Part shown: piece by piece, positions 9,207 through 18,704 of the stretch
Layout: every line of letters starts with the position of its first letter
Numbering within the stretch: position 1 is the stretch's first letter
Origin: a candidate division BRC1 bacterium HGW-BRC1-1
Lineage (GTDB): Bacteria; Sumerlaeota; Sumerlaeia; Sumerlaeales; Sumerlaeaceae
Assembly: GCA_002842095.1 (NCBI GenBank)
Contig: PHCB01000001.1
Location: 62,001-126,000, forward strand
Reading direction: 5' to 3'
DNA length: 64,000 nucleotides
Notes under the pieces: model-generated
What the model was told of the DNA's origin: nothing
The model's input: the letters and a program-made list of their open reading frames with translations, nothing else
The model's database searches: none
Program-made: the position numbers and the translations under genes

Positions 9207-11252
9207 ATGACCACTCAACTTTTCGATCCGAAATCTCTGACGGATTTCCCCACCGGGCCCGGTGTGTACTTAATGAAGGACCGCGAGGGGTCCGTCATCT
9301 ATGTCGGCAAGGCAACGAACCTGCGCAACCGCGTGCGAAACTATTTTACCCGCACGGGCGACACGCGGTTCAGCGTGCAGTTCATTCGCCGCCTGACGGC
9401 GAATGTGGAGTGCATCGTCACCGCCAATGAGAAGGAGGCGTTCCTTCTCGAAAACACCCTCATCAAACATTACCAGCCGCGCTACAACGTGCGCATGCGC
9501 GACGACAAAACGTACATCTCGCTGCGCTTCCGAATGAAGCACGCCTATCCGCGCCTGGAAGTCGTTCGCATCCGCCGCGGCAGCGACGTAAAGCCCCACA
9601 GCGGCGATTTGTATTTCGGACCCTACACGTCGGGTTTGGCTGTGCGCGAAACTCTGCGATTTCTGCTGAAAGTATTCCCAGTGCGAACCTGTAAAGACAG
9701 CGTGTTCGCCAACCGCACCCGACCCTGCCTGTTGTATGACGTGGGCAAGTGCTGCGGCCCGTGTGTTTTTCCAATCGAGAAAAAGGATTACGCCGACCTC
9801 GTATCCAAGGTTGCGCTGTTTCTGAACGGACGCAGCAGCGAAGTGCGCGACCTGCTGCAGGTGCGCATGTCAGAATTCAGCGAGAAACTCGAATACGAGA
9901 AGGCCGCCATGGTGCGCGACCGCATAGCTGCGCTGGATGAGACCCTCGTGAAACAAAAAGCCACGCGCCACGGGGGCGGAGATCGCGACGTGATCGCCAT
10001 CGTGTCGCGTCAGGGGCGCTCGCTCATCGTCGTGCAACGCTACCGCGAAGGGGTGCTTGTGGGCTCCTCTGATTATTACGCCCGCAACTACGAGCAACTG
10101 GACCCCGAGGTTTTGTACTCCTTCATCTCCCAGCATTATGCCAGCGGGACCCAGATTCCGCCCATGATTGTGGTGAACGTCGAGCCTGACGATCGCGCCT
10201 TGCTGGCCGATTGGCTGCGCGAACAACGCCGGGGCGCGGTGGCGCTTCAGGTGGGCCAGCGCGGCGAACCCGCCCGGTCGGTTCAGATGGCGCTGGAAAA
10301 CGCCGAGCAGGGTATGCAGCGGCGCCTTGCCGGTGAGCGCACAGAAGACGAGGTGCTGGATGAGATTGCCCACAAGCTGGGACTGAGTCATCCGCCGCGC
10401 ACCATTGAGTGCGTCGACATCTCGAACATCATGGGCGTTATGGCCGTCGGATCGCTGGTGCGCTTTCAGGATACCCGCCCCGACAAGGCCGGCTACCGCC
10501 TCTTCAAGATTCGCACGGTCACCGGTTCAAACGATTTCGCGATGATGTATGAAGTGCTGTCGCGTCGGTTCCGCCCCGAGGGCAACGCGGCACTCCCGCC
10601 GCCTGACCTGATGATGGTAGACGGCGGCAAAGGACAACTGGGTGTTGCGGCGAGGGTTTTCGAGGAACTGGGCATCACGGGAGTCGCGCTTTGTTCCATC
10701 GCAAAGTCGCGCCTGAAGACTCGCGAACTTGCACAGACCTCCCAGCAAGAGCTTTCTCTGGATAGCATCGAAGCGACCACCGGTGGCACCGTGGAGGGCA
10801 TAAGTCTGAACGAAGATAAGGTTACCGTGCGTTTTCGCACCGAAGAGCGGATCTTCCTCCCCCAACGCAAAAACCCCGTGGTCTTCCCCTATAATTCACC
10901 GGCCCTTTATCTGCTGCAGCGTGTGCGAGACGAAGCCCACCGATTCGCCATCACGTACCACAAACGCCTGAGGCAAATGGCCAATCGCAAAAGCATGCTC
11001 GATGAAGTGCCGGGGATCGGCCCGATACGAAAACGCGCCCTGCTACGGCACTTCGGTTCGCTGACGGCAATTCGCGCCGCTTCTCTGGAAGAATTAGTCG
11101 AGGTGCCCGGACTGGGCACAGAGGCCGCCGCCAACCTCCACGCTTTCCTCCACGCGCCCAAAGCCGGCGTTCAGGTGGACATGCTCACCCCGCAGGACGA
11201 TGAGATGCCCTCCGATGAGGAGCTGCTGGAGATTGAGGAAACGCGGGAATAG
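9207..11252 (+). CDS. uvrC: Excinuclease ABC subunit C (UvrC)
   Basis: 681 residues. Order of domains: GIY-YIG nuclease at residues ~12-90 (GPGVYLMKDREGSVIYVGKA), cysteine region PVRTCKDSVF...RPCLLYDVGKCCGPC, UVR domain (SEFSEKLEYEKAAMVRDRI) near 215, RNase H-like C-terminal nuclease (ECVDISNIMGVMAVGSLV, then MMVDGGKGQLGVA), and a helix-hairpin-helix pair at the end (LDEVPGIGPIRKRALLRHFG). It makes both incisions around bulky DNA lesions with UvrAB. The ATG at 9207 was preferred over one 24 bp upstream because TTQLFDPKSLTDFP is the family-like start. It ends in a short acidic tail. A perfect hairpin follows the stop. Confidence 0.96.
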   Translation: MTTQLFDPKSLTDFPTGPGVYLMKDREGSVIYVGKATNLRNRVRNYFTRTGDTRFSVQFIRRLTANVECIVTANEKEAFLLENTLIKHYQPRYNVRMRDDKTYISLRFRMKHAYPRLEVVRIRRGSDVKPHSGDLYFGPYTSGLAVRETLRFLLKVFPVRTCKDSVFANRTRPCLLYDVGKCCGPCVFPIEKKDYADLVSKVALFLNGRSSEVRDLLQVRMSEFSEKLEYEKAAMVRDRIAALDETLVKQKATRHGGGDRDVIAIVSRQGRSLIVVQRYREGVLVGSSDYYARNYEQLDPEVLYSFISQHYASGTQIPPMIVVNVEPDDRALLADWLREQRRGAVALQVGQRGEPARSVQMALENAEQGMQRRLAGERTEDEVLDEIAHKLGLSHPPRTIECVDISNIMGVMAVGSLVRFQDTRPDKAGYRLFKIRTVTGSNDFAMMYEVLSRRFRPEGNAALPPPDLMMVDGGKGQLGVAARVFEELGITGVALCSIAKSRLKTRELAQTSQQELSLDSIEATTGGTVEGISLNEDKVTVRFRTEERIFLPQRKNPVVFPYNSPALYLLQRVRDEAHRFAITYHKRLRQMANRKSMLDEVPGIGPIRKRALLRHFGSLTAIRAASLEELVEVPGLGTEAAANLHAFLHAPKAGVQVDMLTPQDDEMPSDEELLEIEETRE

Positions 11253-11261
11253 CTTGAATCA

Positions 11262-11288
11262 GGCCGCCGGGGTCTTCGCCCGGCGGCC
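11262..11288. terminator. Convergent hairpin between uvrC and the BadF kinase gene
   Basis: Perfect 10-bp stem GGCCGCCGGG / CCCGGCGGCC around a 7-base loop, placed 9 bp after the uvrC stop and 5 bp before the stop of the opposing gene. There is no T-run on either strand, so it is either a factor-assisted bidirectional terminator or an mRNA 3' end stabiliser. Confidence 0.65.
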
Positions 11289-11293
11289 CGACA

Positions 11294-12223
11294 TCATGCT
11301 TTAACGGTTTGTTGAATGGCGTGCAAAACCGCGCCTTCGACCGGTTCGCGCTGTGGACGCTTAACGCCCACGCCGGGCAAACGCGACGACACTGCCTGCT
11401 TGAAAGCGTCGAAATAAAGCTGGCTCTTACGCAAGTTGCCGCCACCCACCACGATATCGAAATCCGAACGATTGGGGAACAGGCGTCCGGCCACAGAGGA
11501 AGCCGCCAGAGCCAGTTCTTCCGCTTCTTCCAGCATGATGGCTTTGGCAGTTTCATCGCCCTGCTCAACACCCACAAAGATCAGGCGGCTGAGCGCGGCG
11601 ATGTCGGCCTTGTTGGTCATGTGCTCCTTGACCCAGGGAAGCAATTGCTCGGGTCGATCCAACCCAAAATGTCCCAGCACCACTTCGCGCAACTTGGTGG
11701 GTGGGATGCGACCGTCGTGGGCGCGCACAACCGCACGCATAGCCCGCAAGCCCAGTGCGTAACCACTTCCCTCGTCACCCAAAACGTTGCCCCAGCCACC
11801 CGAGCGGCAGAGGTCGCCGGATTCGTTGAAGCCGAAAGCAATGGATCCGGTTCCAGAAATCACGATTATACCCACCGGACGATTCGCGCCGCCAACCAAC
11901 GCGATGACGCCATCATTGACCGAAATGCATTCCGATTCAGGCAGAAACTCAGCCATGAGAGCTTTCACAATCTTCTTGTCTTCGGGGCGGTCAACGCCGG
12001 CCATGCCCAAACAAATACAGGCCACATCAGACCGGTCGGCCTTCACTTCAGACAAAAGATAAGTGATCAACTTGTCCAGATTTCCACGCACGAACTCCAT
12101 GGGGTTGGATTGATAATTGGTCGACCCCACCTCCAGTTGCGCGAGGATAACTCCGTCCTCTTTCGCGATTGCCCCCAACGTCTTGGTACCGCCACCATCA
12201 ACTCCAATATAATACTGTCCCAT
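11294..12223 (-). CDS. BadF/BadG-type ATPase, probable N-acetylglucosamine kinase
   Basis: 309 residues of the ASKHA (sugar kinase/hsp70) fold. Phosphate-1 motif YIGVDGGGTKTLGAIAKEDG at residues 5-24; GSTNYQSNP near 33; phosphate-2 IIVISGTGSIAFGFN near 125; GDEGSGYALGLRAM near 150; and adenosine motif DIVVGGGNL near 270. This set is what NagK-like GlcNAc/muropeptide-sugar kinases carry. It probably phosphorylates an amino sugar recovered from the cell wall, in the cytoplasm. GGAGG is present upstream of the ATG at a slightly long spacing. It stands alone on the minus strand between convergent uvrC and divergent rimO. Confidence 0.8.
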   Translation of the reverse strand: MGQYYIGVDGGGTKTLGAIAKEDGVILAQLEVGSTNYQSNPMEFVRGNLDKLITYLLSEVKADRSDVACICLGMAGVDRPEDKKIVKALMAEFLPESECISVNDGVIALVGGANRPVGIIVISGTGSIAFGFNESGDLCRSGGWGNVLGDEGSGYALGLRAMRAVVRAHDGRIPPTKLREVVLGHFGLDRPEQLLPWVKEHMTNKADIAALSRLIFVGVEQGDETAKAIMLEEAEELALAASSVAGRLFPNRSDFDIVVGGGNLRKSQLYFDAFKQAVSSRLPGVGVKRPQREPVEGAVLHAIQQTVKA

Positions 12224-12377
12224 GATACTAAAAGCCTCCGAACCATTTTCTCCGCCTGAACACGGGTAGCGTGCGCTGGCCTGTCAACTACCAAGACTAT
12301 TTCTGAAAGCAAAGAATCATCGCCGCCCGCCTGACATCCCCCAGAATTTGAAATGCAGCGCGCCGTATCCTCTCGTC

Positions 12378-13739
12378 ATGCGCATAGGAATGGTAACTCT
12401 TGGCTGTGATAAGAACACGGTCGACAACGAATATCTGGCCGGCCTGCTCGCCCGCGAAGGCGTGGATGTTGCGGCTGCGGACAAAACACCCGGTGAAGCG
12501 GATCACAATCTCGACGCGGTGTTGATAAACACCTGCGGCTTCATCGACGCCGCCAAGGCTGAATCCATACAAACCATTCTCGCGTGGCTCGATCACAAAG
12601 CGCGTCTGGCCGAAACCGGGCATCGCATGAGGGTGTTCGTTTCTGGTTGCCTGACCCAGCGGTACCGCGAGGACCTCATCGCCCAATTGCCCGAGGTGGA
12701 TGGCTTCATGGGCGTGGGCGAGTTTGATCGCGTGCTCCAGCTTGTGCGGTCGCCCATTGATGCCACTGCACCCATGGACCTCGTGCGCGAGTTGCCCGCC
12801 GTGGAAATCCGCGAGCAACTTCCACGCCGCGAGTTGGGGCCCATTCGCCACTACGGCTATTTGAAGATTTCTGACGGCTGCAACCACAACTGCACCTTCT
12901 GCGCGATCCCTTCGTTTAAAGGGAGATTGAACAGCGTGCCCCGCGAAATTCTGTTGGCGGAGGCGCGCCTGCTGTTGAGCCGGGGTGTGCGCGAGATCAA
13001 CATCGTGGCGCAGGATTCCAGCGATTACGGACGCGACATCTACGGCCGCGACTACGGGATAACAAACCTACTGGCGGAGCTTGCCGCCCTGCCGGGCGAT
13101 TACTGGCTTCGCTTGTTCTATTTTTATCCCGGGGGGCTGACCAAAGAATTCATCGACATGATGGCGGCTACCCCGCGCATTGCGCGCTACCTCGACATGC
13201 CACTGCAGCATCTGCACCCGGACACGCTGCGCCGCATGAAGCGACCGCACCATGCGGTGAATACCGTGGACGCCATCGAGCGCCTGCGCTCCGCCATGCC
13301 CGACCTCGCCCTGCGCACGACGTTTATTGTGGGATTTCCCGGTGAAACCTCGGCGGAATTTAACCACCTCTATCGCGGCGTCTCGGAGCTTAAACTCCGA
13401 CGCATGGGCGCGTTCGTTTATTCGCCCGAGGAAGGCACGCCGGCCCACGACATGCAACCTGCCGTGAAAAAACAAACTGCCCGCAACCGCTTCGACCGCC
13501 TGATGACGCTGCAAAGTTCCATCTCCCACGAGATGAACCAGACGTGGGTGGGGCGCGACATCCGGGTGCTGTTGGAAGAACAACAGGACGACGGACGCTG
13601 GGTGGCCCGCAGCGAGGCGGATGCGCCGGACGTGGACGGGCTGGTGTATGTCGCCCCCCGCGATGGTATGAAAGCCGGCGATTTTGCGGAGGTGCGTATC
13701 ACCTCCGCCGACACCTACGATCTCTTCGCAGAGGCGTGA
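12378..13739 (+). CDS. rimO: Ribosomal protein S12 (Asp89) methylthiotransferase RimO
   Basis: 453 residues. UPF0004 domain with three cluster cysteines (VTLGCDKNTVD at residue 10, LINTCGFIDAAK near 53, VSGCLTQRY near 90); radical-SAM domain with CNHNCTFCAIP near 175 and the partner sequence GDYWLRLFYFYPGG; TRAM domain at the C-terminus, from about residue 385. RimO is told from MiaB by DGCNxxCTFCAIPSFKG and by the spacing of the first cysteines. It uses two 4Fe-4S clusters to thiomethylate S12. The start at 12378 gives the standard MRIGMVTLGC; an ATG 30 bp upstream would add ten unusual residues. The DUF423 gene follows after 10 bp. Confidence 0.93.
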   Translation: MRIGMVTLGCDKNTVDNEYLAGLLAREGVDVAAADKTPGEADHNLDAVLINTCGFIDAAKAESIQTILAWLDHKARLAETGHRMRVFVSGCLTQRYREDLIAQLPEVDGFMGVGEFDRVLQLVRSPIDATAPMDLVRELPAVEIREQLPRRELGPIRHYGYLKISDGCNHNCTFCAIPSFKGRLNSVPREILLAEARLLLSRGVREINIVAQDSSDYGRDIYGRDYGITNLLAELAALPGDYWLRLFYFYPGGLTKEFIDMMAATPRIARYLDMPLQHLHPDTLRRMKRPHHAVNTVDAIERLRSAMPDLALRTTFIVGFPGETSAEFNHLYRGVSELKLRRMGAFVYSPEEGTPAHDMQPAVKKQTARNRFDRLMTLQSSISHEMNQTWVGRDIRVLLEEQQDDGRWVARSEADAPDVDGLVYVAPRDGMKAGDFAEVRITSADTYDLFAEA

Positions 13740-13749
13740 GCCGGTACTG

Positions 13750-14127
13750 ATGGAAACTTCTGCACGCAGATGGTTCATGGTCGCCTGCCTTCTCGCCGCA
13801 ACCGCCATTGCCTTGGGCGCGTTTGGATCGCACGCTCTGCGGGCCCGCCTGGAACCCCGCATGTTGGAAGTGTTCGAAATTGGCGTGCGCTACCAACTCT
13901 TCCACGCGGTGTCTCTTCTTGGGATTTCCCTTGGTTGGTCGCGTCTGCAACCGCGCCGCGCTTCGCTTGCCTGCGGGCTTATGCTGGGTGGCCTGACCAT
14001 CTTTTCCGGTTCGCTTTATCTCATGGTACTGACCGGCATCCGCATGTTGGGAGCCATAACGCCCATCGGGGGAGTCACCCTGATTGCCTCATGGGTGGTG
14101 TTGGCTTTTTCAGCGCGGCGGAATTGA
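13750..14127 (+). CDS. DUF423 family small membrane protein
   Basis: 125 residues, four predicted transmembrane helices (about 9-29, 48-64, 70-90, 98-118). The signature is ALGAFGSHALRARLEPRMLEVFEIGVRYQLFHAVSLL, the strongly conserved DUF423/YgdD core GAFGAHGL...W..G..Y...H. Function is unknown in the family. The start was taken at 13750, a METSARR start 10 bp after the rimO stop, rather than further upstream, because the extension would overlap rimO. Confidence 0.88.
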   Translation: METSARRWFMVACLLAATAIALGAFGSHALRARLEPRMLEVFEIGVRYQLFHAVSLLGISLGWSRLQPRRASLACGLMLGGLTIFSGSLYLMVLTGIRMLGAITPIGGVTLIASWVVLAFSARRN

Positions 14128-14199
14128 AGCGCAACATGGGGCCCATGCCCGTGAGTTTTCTCTTTCCTCTCAGGGCCGGAATGTTTCAAAGATGATCCC

Positions 14200-14694
14200 A
14201 TGATCGGTGCCCTTATTGTTCTCACCCCCACGGTTGGATGGGCCATTCCATTGCTATGGCCCTTCCTGCTCTCCACTGCGGGTGCCATGGGATACAAGGC
14301 GTACACGTCGGCGGCGGATGACGCCGCGCTTCGCGGGAAACTCACGCGCGAGATGAACGCTTTGCAGATCGTCACGCTGCCCCTTGATCGCGTCATTCAG
14401 GATGTGGTGTCCGACGAGGTTGGCCGCGAGGAAATACTGCGGTTTACCCGCGATGACATCGTACTTCTTTTCAAGCGCGATGTCCGTGGCAAGTTTGCCA
14501 TCCAAGTCATGGGACCCGACGCCCGCACGAAGCTTGAACTGGAACAGATCGGGATGGAGTTCGCCACCACCCTCGTCCAGCAGTTCGCCTACAACCGCAT
14601 TGCTCAGGAGATGGAGCGCCGAGGCGCCAACGTGGTCTCCGAAGAGACGAACGAGAATGGCGACATCGTGCTGAAACTTCGCCGCTGGGAATAG
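14200..14694 (+). CDS. Hypothetical protein with N-terminal hydrophobic segment
   Basis: 164 residues, not recognised. The first ~30 residues are hydrophobic (ALIVLTPTVGWAIPLLWPFLL) and probably one membrane helix. The rest is a soluble alpha/beta domain: a paired-strand region IVLLFKRDVRGKFAIQVMG near 90-108, a helix EFATTLVQQFAYNRIAQEME, and a final strand pair VVSEETNENGDIVLKLRRW. No catalytic motif is visible. It stands between the DUF423 gene and mqnA with gaps of 72 and 50 bp. Codon use resembles its neighbours, so it is likely a real gene. Confidence 0.55.
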   Translation: MIGALIVLTPTVGWAIPLLWPFLLSTAGAMGYKAYTSAADDAALRGKLTREMNALQIVTLPLDRVIQDVVSDEVGREEILRFTRDDIVLLFKRDVRGKFAIQVMGPDARTKLELEQIGMEFATTLVQQFAYNRIAQEMERRGANVVSEETNENGDIVLKLRRWE

Positions 14695-14744
14695 CTTTTC
14701 GTGCTTTGGCGATGATGCCCGGTCCACCATTGTAATCCGGTTGT

Positions 14745-15596
14745 GTGACCGAACTTCCCCATACGCAAAACGCAACCTCCCCCCATTTGATACACCCCCC
14801 ACAAATCACATTGGGCGTGGTGTCTTATCTCAATGTGCAGCCCCTCATCTGGTCATTGCACGATGGCGAGGGAACTGACCATTGGGAAATCATCAGCGCA
14901 CGTCCGCGTGAACTTGCCGGCCGGCTGCGCGCGGGTGAGTTTCATGCGGCCATGGTGCCGGTCTTCGAGTACTTTTCATCGGGCCTGCCATACACCATCG
15001 TTCCCGGAGCCAGCATCGCCACACGGGGACCCGTGGGCAGTGTTATGCTCTATAGCGAATCCCCCCTCGATGAAGTTCACACCATTCTGCTCGATCCATC
15101 GAGCCTCACCAGCGTGAACCTTTGCCGGGTTTTGATGGCCGAGCGCCAGGCGAAAATTACTTTTGAAGAACCGACGCCTGAAGAACAATCCCGTGTCGCC
15201 CTAAAAGGCGTAGCCCGGTTGCTTATCGGCGACCCGGCCATTTCAGAGCGCGGCAAACACCGCCATGAATACGACCTCGGCGCTCTGTGGCATGATATGA
15301 CAGGGCTGCCCTTTGTCTTCGCCGCGTGGCTGGTTCATCCCTCTGCTGCGCAGATGCCATTGAACGCCCCCCTGACACGAGCGCGGGAGGTGGGGGAGGC
15401 TAATTTTTCCGTCATTGCTAAAGTTGCCCCACGCTTCGGCACCACCCCGGAGTTCGCTCTGGAATACTTCCGCATGAACATGGAATACGACCTCGGCGAA
15501 ACCGAATTTGAGGGGCTGGAAACTTACGGGAAACTTCTCGCCAAGCATGGCCTTATCGCTTCGGCTCCCTCGCCCTTACGTCTTCACGAAGTGTGA
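14745..15596 (+). CDS. mqnA: Chorismate dehydratase MqnA (futalosine menaquinone pathway)
   Basis: 283 residues with a GTG start. A periplasmic-binding-protein fold without a signal peptide, typical of MqnA/MqnD: LGVVSYLNVQPLIWSL at ~25-40, then ELAGRLRAGEFHAAMVPVFEY, and the hinge segment LLIGDPAISERGKHRHEYDLGALWHDMTGLPFVFAAWLV that separates MqnA from MqnD. It dehydrates chorismate to 3-enolpyruvyl-benzoate, the first committed step of the futalosine route to menaquinone. No other mqn genes are in the window, so the pathway is inferred from this one gene. The first ~20 residues are not conserved in the family, so the true start could be a little downstream. Confidence 0.88.
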   Translation: MTELPHTQNATSPHLIHPPQITLGVVSYLNVQPLIWSLHDGEGTDHWEIISARPRELAGRLRAGEFHAAMVPVFEYFSSGLPYTIVPGASIATRGPVGSVMLYSESPLDEVHTILLDPSSLTSVNLCRVLMAERQAKITFEEPTPEEQSRVALKGVARLLIGDPAISERGKHRHEYDLGALWHDMTGLPFVFAAWLVHPSAAQMPLNAPLTRAREVGEANFSVIAKVAPRFGTTPEFALEYFRMNMEYDLGETEFEGLETYGKLLAKHGLIASAPSPLRLHEV

Positions 15597-15735
15597 CCCT
15601 TCCAGCGAACTTATTTTTTCAAATGCCCCTTGAACCTTGTATCATATCGCATGGTCTATGGATTCAGAAAAATTGCCGATACTGGTTTTCCGCGGTTCAA
15701 TCGGCAAACACCCGATCACGAAAGGCTACGCCCGC

Positions 15736-16737
15736 ATGAAAGCCATCATCCCTGTAGCGGGAATTGGAACGCGTCTCAGGCCCCACACTTACACCGCACC
15801 CAAGGTGCTCCTGCCGGTGGCGGGAAAGCCCATTCTTGCGCATATCCTCGATGAGCTGACCGCCCTCGGGTTGGATGAAGTTACTTTCATCATCGGTTAC
15901 AAAGGCGAGATGATCCGCGATTTCGTGAATCAGAATTATAAGGTTAAGGCGAACTTTGTCGAGCAGCCCGAGATGCTTGGGCTCGGACACGCCATTTCCC
16001 TGGCGAAGCCTTTTCATAATTCCGACGAACCCGTCCTCATTATTCTGGGCGACACCATCTTCAGCACAGATTTGAAAAGCGTCATCGAAGCTGGCGAGAG
16101 CGCCATCGGCGTGCACGAGGTCGAAGACGGCCGGCGATTCGGCATAGTGGAATTGAACGACGACGGCAGCGTCAAGAAGCTCATTGAGAAACCCGAAAAC
16201 CCACCCACAAACCTCGCCCTCGTGGGCATCTATTTCATGAAACACCCCACGCGTCTCTTTGATGCGCTGGATGCCATGATCGAAAAAGGCACCACAACGA
16301 AGGGCGAATTTCAACTGACCGACGCGCTGCAAAGCATGTTAAGCGCCGGCGAAACGATGAAGGTTTTCAACGTCGAAGGCTGGTTCGATTGCGGCAAGGC
16401 CGAGACCATTCTGGCAACGAACAAAGCATTGCTCGACAACCTGAACGGTCATGGAAACGAAACCGAATTGCAGGCGCGTTTCCCCGGCAGCGTCATCCGC
16501 ATGCCCGCGGCTATCGGAGAAGACGTGGTGATGGAACACTGCATCATCGGCCCCTACGTCTCTGTCTCCGCGGGCACTACGTTACGAAACTGCATTGTCT
16601 CCAACAGCATTGTCGGGTGTGACTCGATGGTCTGCAACATCGTGCTGCAAGACAGCATCGTCAGCGACAACGCAAAAGTGACCGGCAACCACTACCGTCT
16701 CAACGTGGGCGACTCCAGCGAGATATCTCTGGATTAG
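15736..16737 (+). CDS. Sugar-phosphate nucleotidyltransferase with left-handed beta-helix tail
   Basis: 333 residues. The N-terminal pyrophosphorylase domain (about 1-240) has MKAIIPVAGIGTRLRPHTYT with the GTRLRP nucleotide loop, PKVLLPVAGKPILAHILDEL, ILGDTIF and EKPENPP. The C-terminal ~80 residues are hexapeptide-like (VVMEHCIIGPYVSVSAGTTL). This is the plan of long RmlA-type glucose-1-phosphate thymidylyl- or uridylyltransferases. It makes an NDP-sugar for surface polysaccharides. The exact nucleotide is not settled by sequence alone. The start at 15736 fits the family exactly; ATGs further upstream would add an unconserved leader. Confidence 0.85.
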   Translation: MKAIIPVAGIGTRLRPHTYTAPKVLLPVAGKPILAHILDELTALGLDEVTFIIGYKGEMIRDFVNQNYKVKANFVEQPEMLGLGHAISLAKPFHNSDEPVLIILGDTIFSTDLKSVIEAGESAIGVHEVEDGRRFGIVELNDDGSVKKLIEKPENPPTNLALVGIYFMKHPTRLFDALDAMIEKGTTTKGEFQLTDALQSMLSAGETMKVFNVEGWFDCGKAETILATNKALLDNLNGHGNETELQARFPGSVIRMPAAIGEDVVMEHCIIGPYVSVSAGTTLRNCIVSNSIVGCDSMVCNIVLQDSIVSDNAKVTGNHYRLNVGDSSEISLD

Positions 16738-16854
16738 CGGAGCGCGGCGACTGCTTTCGCTCCGACAAAATAAACCCCTCGAAAGAAGCATAGTTGCTTT
16801 CGCAAAGATGGACGGGACGCAAATCCCGCCGTCGCAAAAGCAAGCCCCACCCGC

Positions 16855-16930
16855 GCTGGTGTAGCTCAATTGGCAGAGCAGCTGATTTGTAATCAGCAGG
16901 TTAGCGGTTCGATTCCGCTCACCAGCTCCA
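16855..16930 (+). tRNA. tRNA-Thr (UGU anticodon)
   Basis: Complete cloverleaf: acceptor GCTGGTG pairs with CACCAGC; D-arm with AGCTCAATTGGCAGAGCA; anticodon arm GCTGA-TTTGTAA-TCAGC giving anticodon TGT; T-arm AGCGG-TTCGATT-CCGCT. The discriminator base is T and the 3' CCA is encoded. It reads ACA (and wobble ACN) threonine codons. Confidence 0.97.
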
Positions 16931-16964
16931 CGGGGGATTCAACCAAGCGACCAGCCTTCGAAGG

Positions 16965-17807
16965 CTATTCCTTCATTCCCGTCAGAACCACGCCTGCCAC
17001 GAACTGGCGCTGGAAAAGGAGGAAGACCAGAATCACCGGCACCAGCGCGCAAGTAGCTCCGGCCATGACCAGATGCCACGAGGCCGAGTGTTGCTGCACG
17101 AACGAAGCCAGGCCCACCTGAATGGGCTTCAGCTCATCGCTGCTGATAGCCACCAGCGGCCAGATGAAATCGTTCCAGATTCCGACGAACACGAAAACCG
17201 CCAGCGCGCTCAGCGCTGGTTTTATGTTTGGCAAAACCACCCGCCAGAAGATGCCGGCCTCGCGGGCGCCATCAATACGGGCGCTGTCGAGCAGGTCCTC
17301 GGGGATGTTTGTGATAAATTGCCGCATCATGAAGATGCCGAAGGCACTCGTCATGCCCGGCAAAATCATCGCCATATAGGTGTCGAGCAGGCCGAGATAC
17401 CGGAAGATGAGAAACAGCGGGATCAACGTGACCTGATACGGAATCATGAGCGTGGCGATGAAATACAAAAACAAAGCCCGCTTGCCCGGGAAGTCATATT
17501 TGGCGAAACTGAAGCCGCCCATGGCACTGATCAACACGGCGCTCACCGTGACGATGCTGGAGACAATGCAACTGTTCAGGAAGTAACGGGCGAAGTTGAT
17601 GCTCACCCAAACCTCTGTATAGTTAGCCCAGCGCGGGGGCACGGGGAACCACACCGGCGGAATTTGATAAAGCTGAGCCCGACTCTGGAGAGAGGAAATG
17701 ATCATCCATAAAAAAGGAATGAGCATGGTGATGCCGCCCACTATTAGAATAATGTAAGCGGAAACCTTGACGAGCAGTGGATCAGCCTTCTGCGCCTGTC
17801 GCTCCAT
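16965..17807 (-). CDS. Sugar ABC transporter permease (MalG/UgpE type)
   Basis: 280 residues, six predicted membrane helices starting at about residue 15. The ATPase-coupling EAA loop reads DSARIDGAREAGIFWRVVLP, with the downstream PALSALAVFVFVGIWNDFIW typical of the second permease of carbohydrate (CUT1) importers. It forms the inner-membrane channel with the permease encoded just upstream. The start follows the upstream gene's stop by 3 bp. It is the last gene of the transport operon. No ATPase gene follows, so the system must borrow an MsmK-like ATPase encoded elsewhere. Confidence 0.9.
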   Translation of the reverse strand: MERQAQKADPLLVKVSAYIILIVGGITMLIPFLWMIISSLQSRAQLYQIPPVWFPVPPRWANYTEVWVSINFARYFLNSCIVSSIVTVSAVLISAMGGFSFAKYDFPGKRALFLYFIATLMIPYQVTLIPLFLIFRYLGLLDTYMAMILPGMTSAFGIFMMRQFITNIPEDLLDSARIDGAREAGIFWRVVLPNIKPALSALAVFVFVGIWNDFIWPLVAISSDELKPIQVGLASFVQQHSASWHLVMAGATCALVPVILVFLLFQRQFVAGVVLTGMKE

Positions 17808-17810
17808 GGC

Positions 17811-18704
17811 TCATCCCTCCTTGCGCCGGTTTGACCAGAACTGCACGAGGGTCACACCGAGGATGAGGATGAAAATATAATAACCGATGGCGGACGCATA
17901 GCCGAGGTTCATCTCCGCAAACGCCTTGTGGTACAGGTAGAAGACAAGCACATTGGTCGAGTCCTTCATGGCTCCGCTGGTGAGCACGTAAACAAGGTCG
18001 AACACCTGGAACGAATTGATGATGCCCATCACCACGAGGAAGAATGTGACGGGACGCAGCATGGGCCAGGTGACATGGCGGAATGACTGCCATCGGGTGG
18101 CCCCGTCAATGGCGGCGGCCTCGTAATACACCTGCGGGATGCCGTTGAGCCCCGCCATGTAGATAATCATATTGTAGCCGATCGTCTTCCAGATCGCCAC
18201 GATCATGATCGACACGAGGGCCATGCGATCGTCGGCAATCCATCCGAACCGACCCAGGCCCATCTGCTGGGTTAACTGATTCAAGATGCCGAAAAGTGGA
18301 TTATAAATCCAGTTCCACACGGTGGCGATTGCCACCATGGAACTGACCACCGGCAGGAAAAACAGGGTGCGGAAACCAGCGCGAAATTTAATGAACCGCG
18401 CCTCGATAACCATCGCGAAAAACAAACCGCCTGCAAGGGCCGCCGGCACGGTTCCCACCGTGAAAAAGATCGTATTCCAAAACGCGGTCCGGAAGTTATG
18501 ATCCTTCAACAGATCGAGATAATGTTTGAAGCCAACCCATTTCGCCGACCCCACAATATCCCAGTCCATCAGGCTGATGATGAAGGCCACCAGCAGCGGC
18601 AGATTGCGGAAAAGCGTGAAGAGCACAAGCGGCACGAGTAGGAACAGATACGCACTGCGCGCGCGATATTGGAAGCTGTAGCGTGACGTGGTAGCAGGAG
18701 TCAT
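17811..18704 (-). CDS. Sugar ABC transporter permease (MalF/UgpA type)
   Basis: 297 residues, six predicted membrane helices. The N-terminus has the RSAYLFLLVPLVLFTLF start typical of UgpA/LacF-type permeases, and the EAA loop reads EAAAIDGATRWQSFRHVTWP. It is the partner of the following permease. Its start overlaps the stop of the binding-protein gene by 4 bp (ATGA), so translation is coupled. Confidence 0.9.
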   Translation of the reverse strand: MTPATTSRYSFQYRARSAYLFLLVPLVLFTLFRNLPLLVAFIISLMDWDIVGSAKWVGFKHYLDLLKDHNFRTAFWNTIFFTVGTVPAALAGGLFFAMVIEARFIKFRAGFRTLFFLPVVSSMVAIATVWNWIYNPLFGILNQLTQQMGLGRFGWIADDRMALVSIMIVAIWKTIGYNMIIYMAGLNGIPQVYYEAAAIDGATRWQSFRHVTWPMLRPVTFFLVVMGIINSFQVFDLVYVLTSGAMKDSTNVLVFYLYHKAFAEMNLGYASAIGYYIFILILGVTLVQFWSNRRKEG